In this document: in pieces, positions 1 through 7,997 of the stretch
How the letters are laid out: every line of letters begins with the position of its first letter
Position numbering within the stretch: the first letter of the stretch is position 1
Origin: Planctomycetota bacterium
GTDB lineage: Bacteria; Planctomycetota; B15-G4
NCBI GenBank assembly: GCA_029259695.1
Contig: JAJDEQ010000062.1
Location: forward strand, 1 to 64,000
DNA length: 64,000 nucleotides
Direction of reading: 5' to 3'
Program-made: the position numbers and the translations under genes
The notes under the pieces: model-generated
Told to the model about the DNA's origin: nothing
The model's input: only the letters and a program-made list of their open reading frames with translations
Databases searched by the model: none

Positions 1-2
1 GC

Positions 3-491
3 TCGGGTCCGGGTTACCGCGAGCATATCGTCCATCTGGCCGAACCCTGCGCCATGTTCGGCGAAGCCGCCCTCTTCCTCAAGGGACATCCCGTCACGAC
101 CATCGCCCTGAAAGACACCCGTCTGCTCCTGTTTCCTTGCGAGCCACTGCTGAAGATCATGCAGGATCATCCCACCCTGCAGATGCACACCATGGAAGTC
201 ATGGCGACCTGGATCTCCAAGCTCGTCGAGAAGCACTTCGACCTGCGGCCGGCGGGCATCGTCAAGATGCTCGACCTGAAGAAGCCGCGCTTCGTCCCCA
301 CGGCGGCCCACGGTCACTTCGGTCGCAAGGGCGCCGCCTTCACCTGGGAGCGCACCGACAAGGCCGATGCGCTGGCTCGTGACGCCGCGAGGCTGAGCGG
401 CGGCAAGGCCAAGGCCGGCAAGACCAAGGCGACGCGCAAGAAGGCCGCGGGCGGTTCGCGGACATCGGTGCGGGCCGCTCGCCGGCGGTGA
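3..491 (+). CDS. Cyclic nucleotide-binding-fold (Crp/Fnr-like) protein, 5' end outside window
   Basis: The gene enters the window already open, so the N-terminus is missing. The visible part holds the second half of a CNB beta-barrel: FGEAALF matches the start of the phosphate-binding cassette (FGExAL), and a helix that would be the C-helix follows. The Arg that contacts the cyclic phosphate in CAP (PRAAT) is replaced here (HPVTT), so cAMP binding as in CAP is doubtful. No Crp-type winged HTH follows. The chain instead ends in a Lys/Ala/Arg-rich tail of about 45 residues ([14 protein letters not shown]). It is therefore more likely a stand-alone sensor or scaffold than a classical regulator. 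The stop overlaps the GTG of the next gene. Family call is good, function unknown. Confidence 0.7.
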   Translation, partial: SGPGYREHIVHLAEPCAMFGEAALFLKGHPVTTIALKDTRLLLFPCEPLLKIMQDHPTLQMHTMEVMATWISKLVEKHFDLRPAGIVKMLDLKKPRFVPTAAHGHFGRKGAAFTWERTDKADALARDAARLSGGKAKAGKTKATRKKAAGGSRTSVRAARRR

Positions 492-1228
492 CCGCGCGCG
501 GTCGCAGCGTGCTCCGGGGCCGTTCCGACTCCACCGGTCCCCGCGGGAGCGGGGCAGGTCCGTGCGGATCCGGGCCCGCCGGCGGGTCGCGGCCAGGCGT
601 GGGGGCCGAGGGTGGCTTCTCGCTGGTCGAGATCCTGGTGGTGATCACGATCATCGGTCTGCTCATGACCATGGGCTTCGCCCAGGTGCGCAACGCCCTG
701 GAGCGGGGACGCGTGCAGAAGTGCCAGAAGAACCTGACCGACATCGGCCAGGCCATGCTGGTCTTCAAGGATCAGCGCAACAAGGGACGTTGGCCGCGAG
801 AGAGCGGCATGCGTTTCCTGCTGACGCTGCACAAGGTGCGCGAACTCACCGGGCGCAGCGCGGATGTGTTCATCTGTCCCGGCACGCCCAGCGTGACCAA
901 CGACACCGGGCCCAGCGGTGAGATCGGCTCGTCCTACGCGGACTGGGACGCTCTCGACTCGAACTCCATCTCCTACGCGGGGCGCGACACCGAGGCCCAC
1001 CCGCTGCGCAACTTCGACGACGAGATCATCGCCAGCGACGACAACGAGCTGGGCCGCAACCACCGCACGGCGACGAACATCCTGTATGCCGACGGTGCGG
1101 TGACGAGCTTCGATCTCGACATCGACGGGACGGACATCCTGGCCGAGTTCCCCGAGTACGCCGAGACGGGTCTGCCGATCGGGCCCGACTGTCCCCACGA
1201 GCCGTTCCAGGTCCTGCGCGTCGACTGA
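488..1228 (+). CDS. Pseudopilin-like protein with H-X9-DG signature
   Basis: The type IV pilin/pseudopilin N-terminus is clear: a prepilin peptidase site G^FSLVEI with Glu5, then a hydrophobic helix ([15 protein letters not shown]). Near the C-terminus, [13 protein letters not shown] fits the H-X9-DG motif of the prepilin-processing-associated family that is greatly expanded in Planctomycetota. The GTG at 488 overlaps the upstream stop (GTGA) and gives an unusual 43-residue Gly/Pro-rich leader. An in-frame GTG at 599 would give a six-residue leader ending just before the cleavage Phe and is a serious alternative. The product is probably inserted in the inner membrane and cleaved by a prepilin peptidase encoded elsewhere. 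It lies far from the gsp operon at 25.5-33.4 kb. Confidence 0.82.
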   Translation: MTARGRSVLRGRSDSTGPRGSGAGPCGSGPAGGSRPGVGAEGGFSLVEILVVITIIGLLMTMGFAQVRNALERGRVQKCQKNLTDIGQAMLVFKDQRNKGRWPRESGMRFLLTLHKVRELTGRSADVFICPGTPSVTNDTGPSGEIGSSYADWDALDSNSISYAGRDTEAHPLRNFDDEIIASDDNELGRNHRTATNILYADGAVTSFDLDIDGTDILAEFPEYAETGLPIGPDCPHEPFQVLRVD

Positions 1229-1583
1229 GGCGGCGGGGGATCGCGGAACGAGGGCCGGCTGGCGCACTCGCCTGGGCCTGCACGCTTGCGGTGCGGACAC
1301 GAGCCAGGTCGGGTCTCCCGGGCGCGAGCGCGTCCTGAGCATCGCTTGTGGTCGGGATGTGTCCGCCCGTCGGCGCGCGAGCTGCGGGTGGGACCCGAAC
1401 CTCCGGGGCTGAATCCGCCCCTATTGCCGCCTTGCGAAACGGTCGATCTGTGAAATACTGACCGACCCTTTCACTCCCGCGCCCCCCTCCTCCCCCCCGA
1501 ACGCGGCCCCTCCCGGCTGCTTCCGGTTCCCCCGGGGCTGCGGTTCTTCCCTCCCTGAATCACTCCTCCCCGGAGAAGTTCCC
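1229..1583. other. 355-bp intergenic region
   Basis: No convincing gene. It holds a sigma-70-like promoter candidate at 1432-1459, then a 5' leader of about 120 nt that is strikingly pyrimidine-rich on the plus strand (about 1466-1565, with runs of C and CT). The ribosome-binding site GGAG lies about 10 nt before the ATG at 1584. I saw no strong terminator after the pseudopilin gene. Confidence 0.5.
1432..1459 (+). promoter_or_regulatory. Sigma-70-like promoter candidate for the FG-GAP gene
   Basis: TTGCGA (1432-1437) and AATACT (1454-1459) are separated by 16 bp. Similar TTGC-type -35 boxes precede gap and the tRNA gene in this window, which supports the call. It predicts a leader of roughly 115-120 nt. 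Confidence 0.4.
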
Positions 1584-3482
1584 ATGCGTGCATTCGCACT
1601 TGCGTGGCTGGCCACGGCGGTCCTTGCGCCCGCTGGACTTGCCCAACAGTTCACCTACGACAACACGGCCCTCCCCGTCCAGAACGTGTGGACCGATGGC
1701 GTCGAACTCGCGGACATGGACAACGACGGCGACATCGACGTGCTCTTCGCCAACGGCCAGGGCTACGGCTCCGGTGGGGCGCTGACGCAGCTCTTCTACA
1801 AGAACGACGGCGCCGCGAACTTCACCAACGCGTTCGCGAACCTGAACGTCGCCGCGTTCAATGCGAAGATGGTCATCGCTGAGGACTTCGACGGTGACGG
1901 CGACCTCGACCTCATGTACGCGCCCGAGGGTGCGGCCAATCCGCCCACGCAGCTCCCGCGCATGCTGATCAATCAGGGTGGCGACCAGGGCGGCACGCTC
2001 GCGGTGTTCGCCGACGACTCGGCTGCTCGCCTGCCGAACCGCATGATGGCGTCCTTCTGCGTCTGCGCCGGTGACATCGACAACGACGGTGACCTGGACG
2101 TGGTCTTCACCGACGGTGCGACCTTCAGTGGTCTCGCGCGTCAGGTGATCCTGTACACCAACGACGGCAGCGGCAACTTCACCGACGTCACCGCGAGCCA
2201 GATGCCGGCCGACACCTACAACGCCCAGGACGTGACCCTGTTCGACTACGACGGCGACTTCGACATCGACATCGTTGTCTCGGGCAAGGGGCAGGGCGGC
2301 AAGCGCAGCCGGCTGTACCTGAACGACAGCGCCGGCAACTTCACCACCAGCACGATCCTGAACAACCTCGGCACCGGCGCGACGTACGAGATCGACTGGG
2401 GTGACCTGGACGGCGACAACGACTTCGACGGTGCCGTGCAGTCCATCTCCGGTCAGAACGAGGGCTGGACCCGCAACCTCGGGCCCACCACCGTGCCGAC
2501 GAACACCACGTTCAGCGGCAGCAACGGCAACGATGACAACGAGATGGCCCTGTGCGACTACGACAACGACGGCGATCTCGACGTCTTCGTGGGTTCGCTG
2601 GCATCGACCGAGAAGGTCTACCGCAACACGGGCGCCGTGTTCACCCGCGTCAACGGCGTGATCCAGGCCCAGTCCGACTCGACGCTCGACTTCGGCATCG
2701 CCGACCTCGACGGCGACAACGACTACGACCTGGTCACCGGCCAGGGTGAGAGCGGTGGATTCCTCAACAAGGTCTACATCAACAGCGGGCCGGCCGACAC
2801 GATCGCGCCGACCTACCTGAACGTCGAAACGCCCGGTTCGGTCTCGAACCCCGACACGGCCTTCCGCGTGCACGTGCAGGACGCCGTCCTGGACGACGGG
2901 CACGACAACATCACCATGACCTACGCCTACACGACGGTGGGTGGTGGTGGCACGGCAGGTGGCGGCACGGCCGAGCCCATGGGCGGCGGCATGTACCGCG
3001 CCTCGGTGCCCACGACCACGGACACCACCTCGGTCTCGCTGACCTGGACGGCCACGGACTTCGCCGGCAACAGCTCGAACTCCGGCCCGCTCGTGGTGAC
3101 CGGCAGGGCGTTCGAGAACGGCGGCTTCGCCCAGGCTGGGGCGGGCGGCTCGCCGGCGTTCGTCGGTGTGGGAACGCTGCGTCCGGGCACCTCGGGGTCG
3201 CTCAACCTGAGCAACGCCGCGACGAGCGCGACCGCCGCTCTGTTCATCGGCTTCGCCTCGAACCCGACGCCCTTCAAGGGTGGCACCCTGGTTCCGGTCC
3301 CGTTCATCGATCCGCCGATCCTGCTCACCACGAGCGTCGGTGGGGCGATCAACCTCCCGTGGGGCAGCTGGCCCACCGGCCTGCCTTCGGGCTTCGAGAT
3401 CTTCCTGCAGTGGGTGGTCGTCGATGCGACCGCCCCCGGCGGCCACGCGATGTCGAACGTGGTGGAGATCACCGCCCCGTAA
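1584..3482 (+). CDS. Exported FG-GAP/VCBS repeat protein with Ig-like and C-terminal module
   Basis: A 632-residue secreted protein. Residues 1-21 are a Sec signal peptide ending AGLAQ. Seven repeats with the calcium-binding core DxDxDGDxD follow (for example DMDNDGDIDV, DFDGDGDLDL, DIDNDGDLDV, DYDNDGDLDV, DLDGDNDYDL) at about 50-60 residue spacing to residue 390, as expected of an integrin-type beta-propeller. An Ig-like region (about 405-510) with a Gly-rich loop comes next. The last 110 residues form a beta-rich module ending GFEIFLQWVVVDATAP and MSNVVEI, resembling the end of the FG-GAP protein encoded at 46749-48404. Likely an extracellular surface protein; ligand unknown. It is monocistronic, with a hairpin terminator 62 bp after the stop. 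Confidence 0.85.
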   Translation: MRAFALAWLATAVLAPAGLAQQFTYDNTALPVQNVWTDGVELADMDNDGDIDVLFANGQGYGSGGALTQLFYKNDGAANFTNAFANLNVAAFNAKMVIAEDFDGDGDLDLMYAPEGAANPPTQLPRMLINQGGDQGGTLAVFADDSAARLPNRMMASFCVCAGDIDNDGDLDVVFTDGATFSGLARQVILYTNDGSGNFTDVTASQMPADTYNAQDVTLFDYDGDFDIDIVVSGKGQGGKRSRLYLNDSAGNFTTSTILNNLGTGATYEIDWGDLDGDNDFDGAVQSISGQNEGWTRNLGPTTVPTNTTFSGSNGNDDNEMALCDYDNDGDLDVFVGSLASTEKVYRNTGAVFTRVNGVIQAQSDSTLDFGIADLDGDNDYDLVTGQGESGGFLNKVYINSGPADTIAPTYLNVETPGSVSNPDTAFRVHVQDAVLDDGHDNITMTYAYTTVGGGGTAGGGTAEPMGGGMYRASVPTTTDTTSVSLTWTATDFAGNSSNSGPLVVTGRAFENGGFAQAGAGGSPAFVGVGTLRPGTSGSLNLSNAATSATAALFIGFASNPTPFKGGTLVPVPFIDPPILLTTSVGGAINLPWGSWPTGLPSGFEIFLQWVVVDATAPGGHAMSNVVEITAP

Positions 3483-3543
3483 TCGGGCTCGGTTCGGGAA
3501 CAAGCACGACCCCCGGGGGCAGTTCAGCCTCGGGACCCGGCGG

Positions 3544-3575
3544 GGCCGGCCGGTGTGGCGACACACCGGCCGGCC
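3544..3575 (+). terminator. Perfect 14-bp hairpin with GNRA loop
   Basis: The arms GGCCGGCCGGTGTG (3544-3557) and CACACCGGCCGGCC (3562-3575) are fully complementary around a GCGA tetraloop. There is no U-tract, but it lies shortly after the FG-GAP gene and before the next transcription unit. Transcription terminator or mRNA 3'-end stabiliser. Confidence 0.6.
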
Positions 3576-3701
3576 TCGCGCCCAATCCGGGGTGCGGTCA
3601 CAAGAAGTGCCGCCGTCAGCTCCGGATCATGCATAATGCGTGAATATGCTCGAGCAGCCCCCTCCCCGGCTCGAGCCCATCCGTACGGAGACCCTCGGCC
3701 C

Positions 3702-5168
3702 ATGAGCTACCTCCGCTCCCCGGTCGCGCCCGAGCGCCGGCGTATCTGTTTCGTGGTTCCCCCGGTCACCGCCGAGGATCGCTACGGACCCATGGCCTCC
3801 GCCGGCAACTCGCTGCCGCCGCACGCCTTCCTATACCTCGGTGCCGTCGCCCGGGCCCACGGTTGGGACGTGTCGATCGTGGACTGCCCGGCCCTGGCTC
3901 TGCCGCTCGGTGATTGCGCCGCTGCGATCGCGGAGCGGGAGCCGACCGTGGTGGGCTTCACCGTGACCACCATGAGCGTCGCCAAGGCGGCCAAGGTGGC
4001 CGAGCAAGTGCGCGCGCTGCGGCCCGACGCCCTGATCACGGTGGGTGGCCCGCACATGACCGCGCTGCCGGCCGAGACCTTCGAACGCATGCAGTGCTTC
4101 CACTTCGGCTGCGCCGGCGAAGGCGAGCCGGTGCTCGAGGAACTGCTCGATCGCCTGGAGCAGGGCCGCGACGTACGCGGCATCCCCGGCACCGTCAGTT
4201 ACGAGGACGATGGGGCGGTGCGCTTCACCGAGCCGTCGCCCGACGAATACGACCTGACGACCCTGCCGCGCCTGGGCTGGGATCTGCTCGAGGACTTCCC
4301 GGCCCGTTACCACGCCGCGGCCACGTACCTCAACAAGACGCCCTTCACCGACCTGATCGTGTCGCGCGGCTGCCGCTACCGCTGCACCTTCTGCGACAAC
4401 CAGACCTTCGGGCGCTCCATCCGTGCCCTGCCGCTCGAGGCGATCCTCGACAACATCGATCGGCTGGTGCAGGACTACGGCGTGAAGTCGCTGTTCTTCA
4501 CCGACGACTCGCTGATGACGCTGCGACCGCAGTTCGAGGCCATGTGCGAGGCGCTGATCGAGCGCAACTACGACCTCGAGTGGAGCATCAACGCGCGCAC
4601 GAGCGAGATCGACGCGGAGATCCTGGCGCTCATGAAGCGCGCGGGTTGCTGGCAGATCAGCTACGGCGTGGAGAGCGGCAGCTGGGAGATCCTCAAGCGC
4701 ATCAAGAAGGCCGCCACCCCGCGCATGCAGGAGCGGGCCCTGCACCTCACGGCCGAAGCCGGGATCAAGGCCAACGCCTACATCATCATCGGCTTCCCCG
4801 GCGAGACGCACGAGACGCTGGCGGAGACCGAGGCGTTCCTCAAGCGCGTGCCCATCGACACCCTGCGCCTGACCTACTTCACGCCGTTCCCGAACACCGA
4901 CATCACCGACGACATGTCGGCCCACGGCGAGATCATCGCCGACTGGACGCGGCTCAACTTCTACAACCTGGTCTACATCCCGCACGGCTTGACGAAGAAG
5001 GACCTGGAGCGCGCCTACAAGCGCATCATGCGCAACTTCTACCTGCGCCCGAAGGTCTTCGCATCGTTCCTGCCGCACCTGCTCGTGCCGCGCAAGGCAC
5101 TCGCGCTGCTGCGCGGGACGGTCGGTCTCAGCAAGGTCCTCACCGCCGGTCCCAGTTGCCAAGAGTGA
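3702..5168 (+). CDS. B12-binding-domain radical SAM protein
   Basis: 489 residues. An N-terminal Rossmann-like cobalamin-binding domain (about 15-140, with VGGPHM) precedes a radical SAM barrel whose cluster motif CRYRCTFC gives C224, C228 and C231, followed by an ETHETLAE-type C-terminal region. This architecture (COG1032) covers enzymes that methylate unactivated carbons or rearrange rings, such as BchE, HpnP/HpnR and fosfomycin or thienamycin methylases; the substrate cannot be read from sequence. I chose ATG 3702 because GGAG lies 11 nt upstream and the protein then starts directly before the B12 domain; longer in-frame starts only add low-quality sequence. A CATAAT box at 3632-3637 may belong to its promoter. 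First gene of the six-gene run to 12965; the next begins 49 bp later. Confidence 0.85.
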   Translation: MSYLRSPVAPERRRICFVVPPVTAEDRYGPMASAGNSLPPHAFLYLGAVARAHGWDVSIVDCPALALPLGDCAAAIAEREPTVVGFTVTTMSVAKAAKVAEQVRALRPDALITVGGPHMTALPAETFERMQCFHFGCAGEGEPVLEELLDRLEQGRDVRGIPGTVSYEDDGAVRFTEPSPDEYDLTTLPRLGWDLLEDFPARYHAAATYLNKTPFTDLIVSRGCRYRCTFCDNQTFGRSIRALPLEAILDNIDRLVQDYGVKSLFFTDDSLMTLRPQFEAMCEALIERNYDLEWSINARTSEIDAEILALMKRAGCWQISYGVESGSWEILKRIKKAATPRMQERALHLTAEAGIKANAYIIIGFPGETHETLAETEAFLKRVPIDTLRLTYFTPFPNTDITDDMSAHGEIIADWTRLNFYNLVYIPHGLTKKDLERAYKRIMRNFYLRPKVFASFLPHLLVPRKALALLRGTVGLSKVLTAGPSCQE

Positions 5169-5217
5169 TGGCGGCGGTCGGAGCGAGGAGACGGCGCGGA
5201 GCGCTCGAGCCGGTCAG

Positions 5218-6615
5218 GTGAAGACGCGCGCACTCATCCGCGCCGACTGGATCGTCGGGCTGCCGCTGTGCTCGCTGGTCTTCCTGGCCACGCTCCCGCT
5301 GCGCCTGTCCACCCGCCTGGCCTTCTGGAAGACCCGCCGGCGGCCGCTGGGCGTGCAGCGCATCCTGGTGATCAAGTTCCTCGGGCTCGGCTCGGTCTTG
5401 CTCGCCACCCCGGTGTTGCGCCGCCTGCGCCTGGCCTATCCCCACGCTCAGATCACGTTCCTGACCTTCGAGAGCAACGCCGAGCTCGTGCGCAGACTCT
5501 CCGCGGTGGACGAGGTGATGGTCGTCCCCAGCCGGATGGGGGCGTTGGCTGCCGGCGTGCCGGCGATCCTCTGGAGGCTGCGCCGCCGTCGGTTCGACCT
5601 GGCCATCGATCTGGAGTTCTACTCGCGGCTCTCGAACCTCGTGTCGTGGGGCAGCGGCGCGGCGCGGCGTGTGGGCTTCTTCGTGCGCGCGCGCTGGCGT
5701 GGATCGCTGCTCACCGACCCGGTGTACTTCAACGCGACGCTGCCGCTGGGCCGGGCCGTGCTGGCGCTGCTGCGTCCGCTAAGCCTGGCGCCCGAGACGC
5801 TGCTCGAGGATGCGCGGGACCGTCACGGCTCCCACGTGCTCGCGCAGCGGACGCCGGACGAAGCGCTCGACCTGGACCGGCTCGACGCACTCGACGCTCA
5901 CGATCTGCTGGTGCCCGAAGTCGAGGCGAACGAGGCGCGCGCCGCGGGCCGCAGGCTGGCGCGGGCGGGTGTGCCCGACGGGGCCACGCTGGTGATCGTC
6001 AACGTGAACGCCTCGGACCTGTGTGTCGAGCGCCGCTGGCCCGCCCACCGCTTCGCGCGCCTGGTGGAGCGTTTCGGCGGTGAGATCGCCCGCGTGGACT
6101 GCTTCGTGTTCATCGGCAGCGCCGGCGAACAGGGTGCGGTGCGCAGCGTGCTGGACGAGATCGGTGACGAGGCCCGGCCCCGCTGCCTCGACCTGTCGGG
6201 GCGCACGAGCCTGAGCGACCTGATGGTGTTGCTGTCCCGGTCGGCCCTGTTGATCAGCAACGACAGCGGCCCGTTGCACCTCGGGGCGTCGCTGGGCGTT
6301 CCCACGGTCAGCTTCTTCGGGCCCGAGACCCCCGCGCTCTACGGGCCGGTCGGGGATCGCCACCTGGTGTTCTACGCGGGGCACTGGTGTTCACCCTGCC
6401 TCAGCGTCTACAACGCCAAGATCGCCATGTGCAACGGAAACAACGAGTGCATGCGTCGGATCACGCTGGATGACGTCGTGCGTCGGACTGCGGATTTCTG
6501 CCGCACGTCGGTCGGGCTGGCGCCCCCGCTGAGCGTCGCGGGGCAGGATCCACGCGAGGTCTTGCCCGCCGGCGAGCAGGGGGCCGGGCGCGTCAGCCCG
6601 GAGAGCCTCGGATGA
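5218..6615 (+). CDS. Glycosyltransferase family 9 (heptosyltransferase-like)
   Basis: 465 residues from a GTG start. The N-terminal half carries a GT9 opening (RILVIKFLGLGSVLLATPVL), and the C-terminal nucleotide-sugar half has the GT9 signature ISNDSGPLHLGASLGVPTV followed by FFGPETP. Near the end are four cysteines (C391, C394, C405, C411) in HWCSPC...MCNGNNEC, seen in a subset of GT9 proteins and possibly structural. GT9 enzymes such as WaaC/WaaF transfer heptose from ADP-heptose onto lipid A core on the cytoplasmic side; sugar and acceptor are unknown here. There is an N-terminal hydrophobic stretch (about 10-35). Its stop overlaps the next start by 4 bp, implying translational coupling to a second radical SAM gene. 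Confidence 0.85.
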   Translation: MKTRALIRADWIVGLPLCSLVFLATLPLRLSTRLAFWKTRRRPLGVQRILVIKFLGLGSVLLATPVLRRLRLAYPHAQITFLTFESNAELVRRLSAVDEVMVVPSRMGALAAGVPAILWRLRRRRFDLAIDLEFYSRLSNLVSWGSGAARRVGFFVRARWRGSLLTDPVYFNATLPLGRAVLALLRPLSLAPETLLEDARDRHGSHVLAQRTPDEALDLDRLDALDAHDLLVPEVEANEARAAGRRLARAGVPDGATLVIVNVNASDLCVERRWPAHRFARLVERFGGEIARVDCFVFIGSAGEQGAVRSVLDEIGDEARPRCLDLSGRTSLSDLMVLLSRSALLISNDSGPLHLGASLGVPTVSFFGPETPALYGPVGDRHLVFYAGHWCSPCLSVYNAKIAMCNGNNECMRRITLDDVVRRTADFCRTSVGLAPPLSVAGQDPREVLPAGEQGAGRVSPESLG

Positions 6616-7997
6616 CGCGTCGCGCGCTGCTCCTCGTGCCGCCTTCGGACGACGTGGTCATCCGCGACTACTACTGCAGCAAGACGTCCCAGGCGCGCTA
6701 CCTGCACCCGCCGCTGGACCTCGCCATCCAGGGCGGCTGGCTGCGCGACGCCGGCTGGTCCCTGGAGCTCGTAGACGCCACCGTCGACCGGCTCGCACCG
6801 GAGGTGGCGTTGGCACGAGCCGTCGACGCCCGGCCCGACCTCGTGCTGGCGCTGGCCGGCGCCGTGAGCTGGGAGGGTGACGGAGCGTTCCTCGAGCAGG
6901 TCGCGCGACGGACCGGCGCGCCCGTGTACGCATCCGGCGACCTGTTCATGGAGGACCCGGCGGGCATGTTGGAGCGCCACCCGTTCCTGGCCGGCGTCCT
7001 GACCGACTTCACCAGCGACGAGCTCGTACGACACGCGTCCGGCGACGAGCTGGAGTACGACGCCCTGGTACTCGCCCGCAGCGCGCCCCGGCCGTTCCAA
7101 CGCACCCGCGGCTCGCGACCGATTCCGGTCCCGGCGCACGATCTCTTCGTCGACCACGACTACCGTTACCCGTTCGCGCGTCGCTACCCCATGGCGGGGG
7201 TCTACGTCGCCTACGGCTGTCCGTACACGTGTTCGTTCTGCATCACGGGTGAGCTGGGCACCTCGGTGCGACCGGTGGACAACGTGGTGGCCGAGTGGCG
7301 CCGGCTGGCCGAGTTGGGCGTGCGCGAGCTGTTCGTGCAGGACCAGTGCTTCGGGCAGCCGCGGCGCCCGTTCGACGAGGTGCTGGACGCACTCATCGAA
7401 GCCGATCTCGGTCTCGGCTGGTGGACTTTCAGCCGGGTCGACGTGATCGACGCCGAGTTGCTGCGCAAGATGCGTCGCGCGGGCTGCCACACGCTGATCC
7501 TGGGGGTCGAGTCGGCCTCCGAGGAGATCCTGGCCAACCACCGCAAGGGCTACGGGACCGACCTCGTGACCCGGGCCTTCGCCCTGTGCGAGGCGGAGGG
7601 CATGCGCACCGCCGCGACCTTCATCCTCGGCCTGCCCGAGGAGACGCCCGCGTCGATCCAGCGCACGATCGACTTCGCTTGCTCCTTGCCCGCGGACTAC
7701 GCGTCGTTCAACGTGGCGGTGCCGCGGGCGGGGACACGCCTGCGCGAACAGGCCCTGGCGGACGGCCTCGTGGAGCGGGATGTGGAGATCATGGACCAGT
7801 CGGGCTTCGAGCCGGTGCTCGACACCCGCGGGCTCAGGGCCGAAGAGCTGGTGCGCTGGCGGCGCCGGGCCGTGTTGTCGTTCTACCTCCGACCGCGCTA
7901 CCTGTGGCGCCGGCTGCGGCATGTGCGCACGGGGGCCGAGTTGCGGAGCCAGTTGCGCGAGGCGTGGATGTTGCTCCGCAACGTGACGCTGAGGTGA
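6612..7997 (+). CDS. B12-type radical SAM protein
   Basis: 461 residues, second B12/radical SAM enzyme of the cluster. An N-terminal cobalamin-binding-like region (LDLAIQGGWLRDAGWSLELV) leads into a radical SAM barrel with CPYTCSFC (C203, C207, C210), then typical SAM-binding strands (LGVESASEEIL, TFILGLPEET). It is not a close copy of the protein at 3702-5168, so the two probably act on different carbons or at different steps. The start ATG overlaps the GT9 stop, and its own stop overlaps the GTG of the membrane glycosyltransferase, placing it in the middle of a coupled operon. Substrate unknown; a lipid or sugar component of an envelope glycoconjugate is the contextual guess. Confidence 0.83.
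   Translation: MTRRALLLVPPSDDVVIRDYYCSKTSQARYLHPPLDLAIQGGWLRDAGWSLELVDATVDRLAPEVALARAVDARPDLVLALAGAVSWEGDGAFLEQVARRTGAPVYASGDLFMEDPAGMLERHPFLAGVLTDFTSDELVRHASGDELEYDALVLARSAPRPFQRTRGSRPIPVPAHDLFVDHDYRYPFARRYPMAGVYVAYGCPYTCSFCITGELGTSVRPVDNVVAEWRRLAELGVRELFVQDQCFGQPRRPFDEVLDALIEADLGLGWWTFSRVDVIDAELLRKMRRAGCHTLILGVESASEEILANHRKGYGTDLVTRAFALCEAEGMRTAATFILGLPEETPASIQRTIDFACSLPADYASFNVAVPRAGTRLREQALADGLVERDVEIMDQSGFEPVLDTRGLRAEELVRWRRRAVLSFYLRPRYLWRRLRHVRTGAELRSQLREAWMLLRNVTLR

Noticed and set aside
1560..3566. Minus-strand frame of 668 codons opposite the FG-GAP gene
   Set aside because: Mirror of the repetitive Asp/Gly codons of the FG-GAP repeats; no start signal or domain.
3483..3701. Cobalamin riboswitch before the B12 radical SAM gene
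   Set aside because: No B12-box sequence is visible and the region is mostly a single strong hairpin; these enzymes use B12 but need not be riboswitch-controlled.
7295..7993. Extended N-terminus of the GT39-TPR protein
   Set aside because: This part overlaps the second radical SAM gene entirely; the GTG at 7994 gives the usual membrane-protein start.
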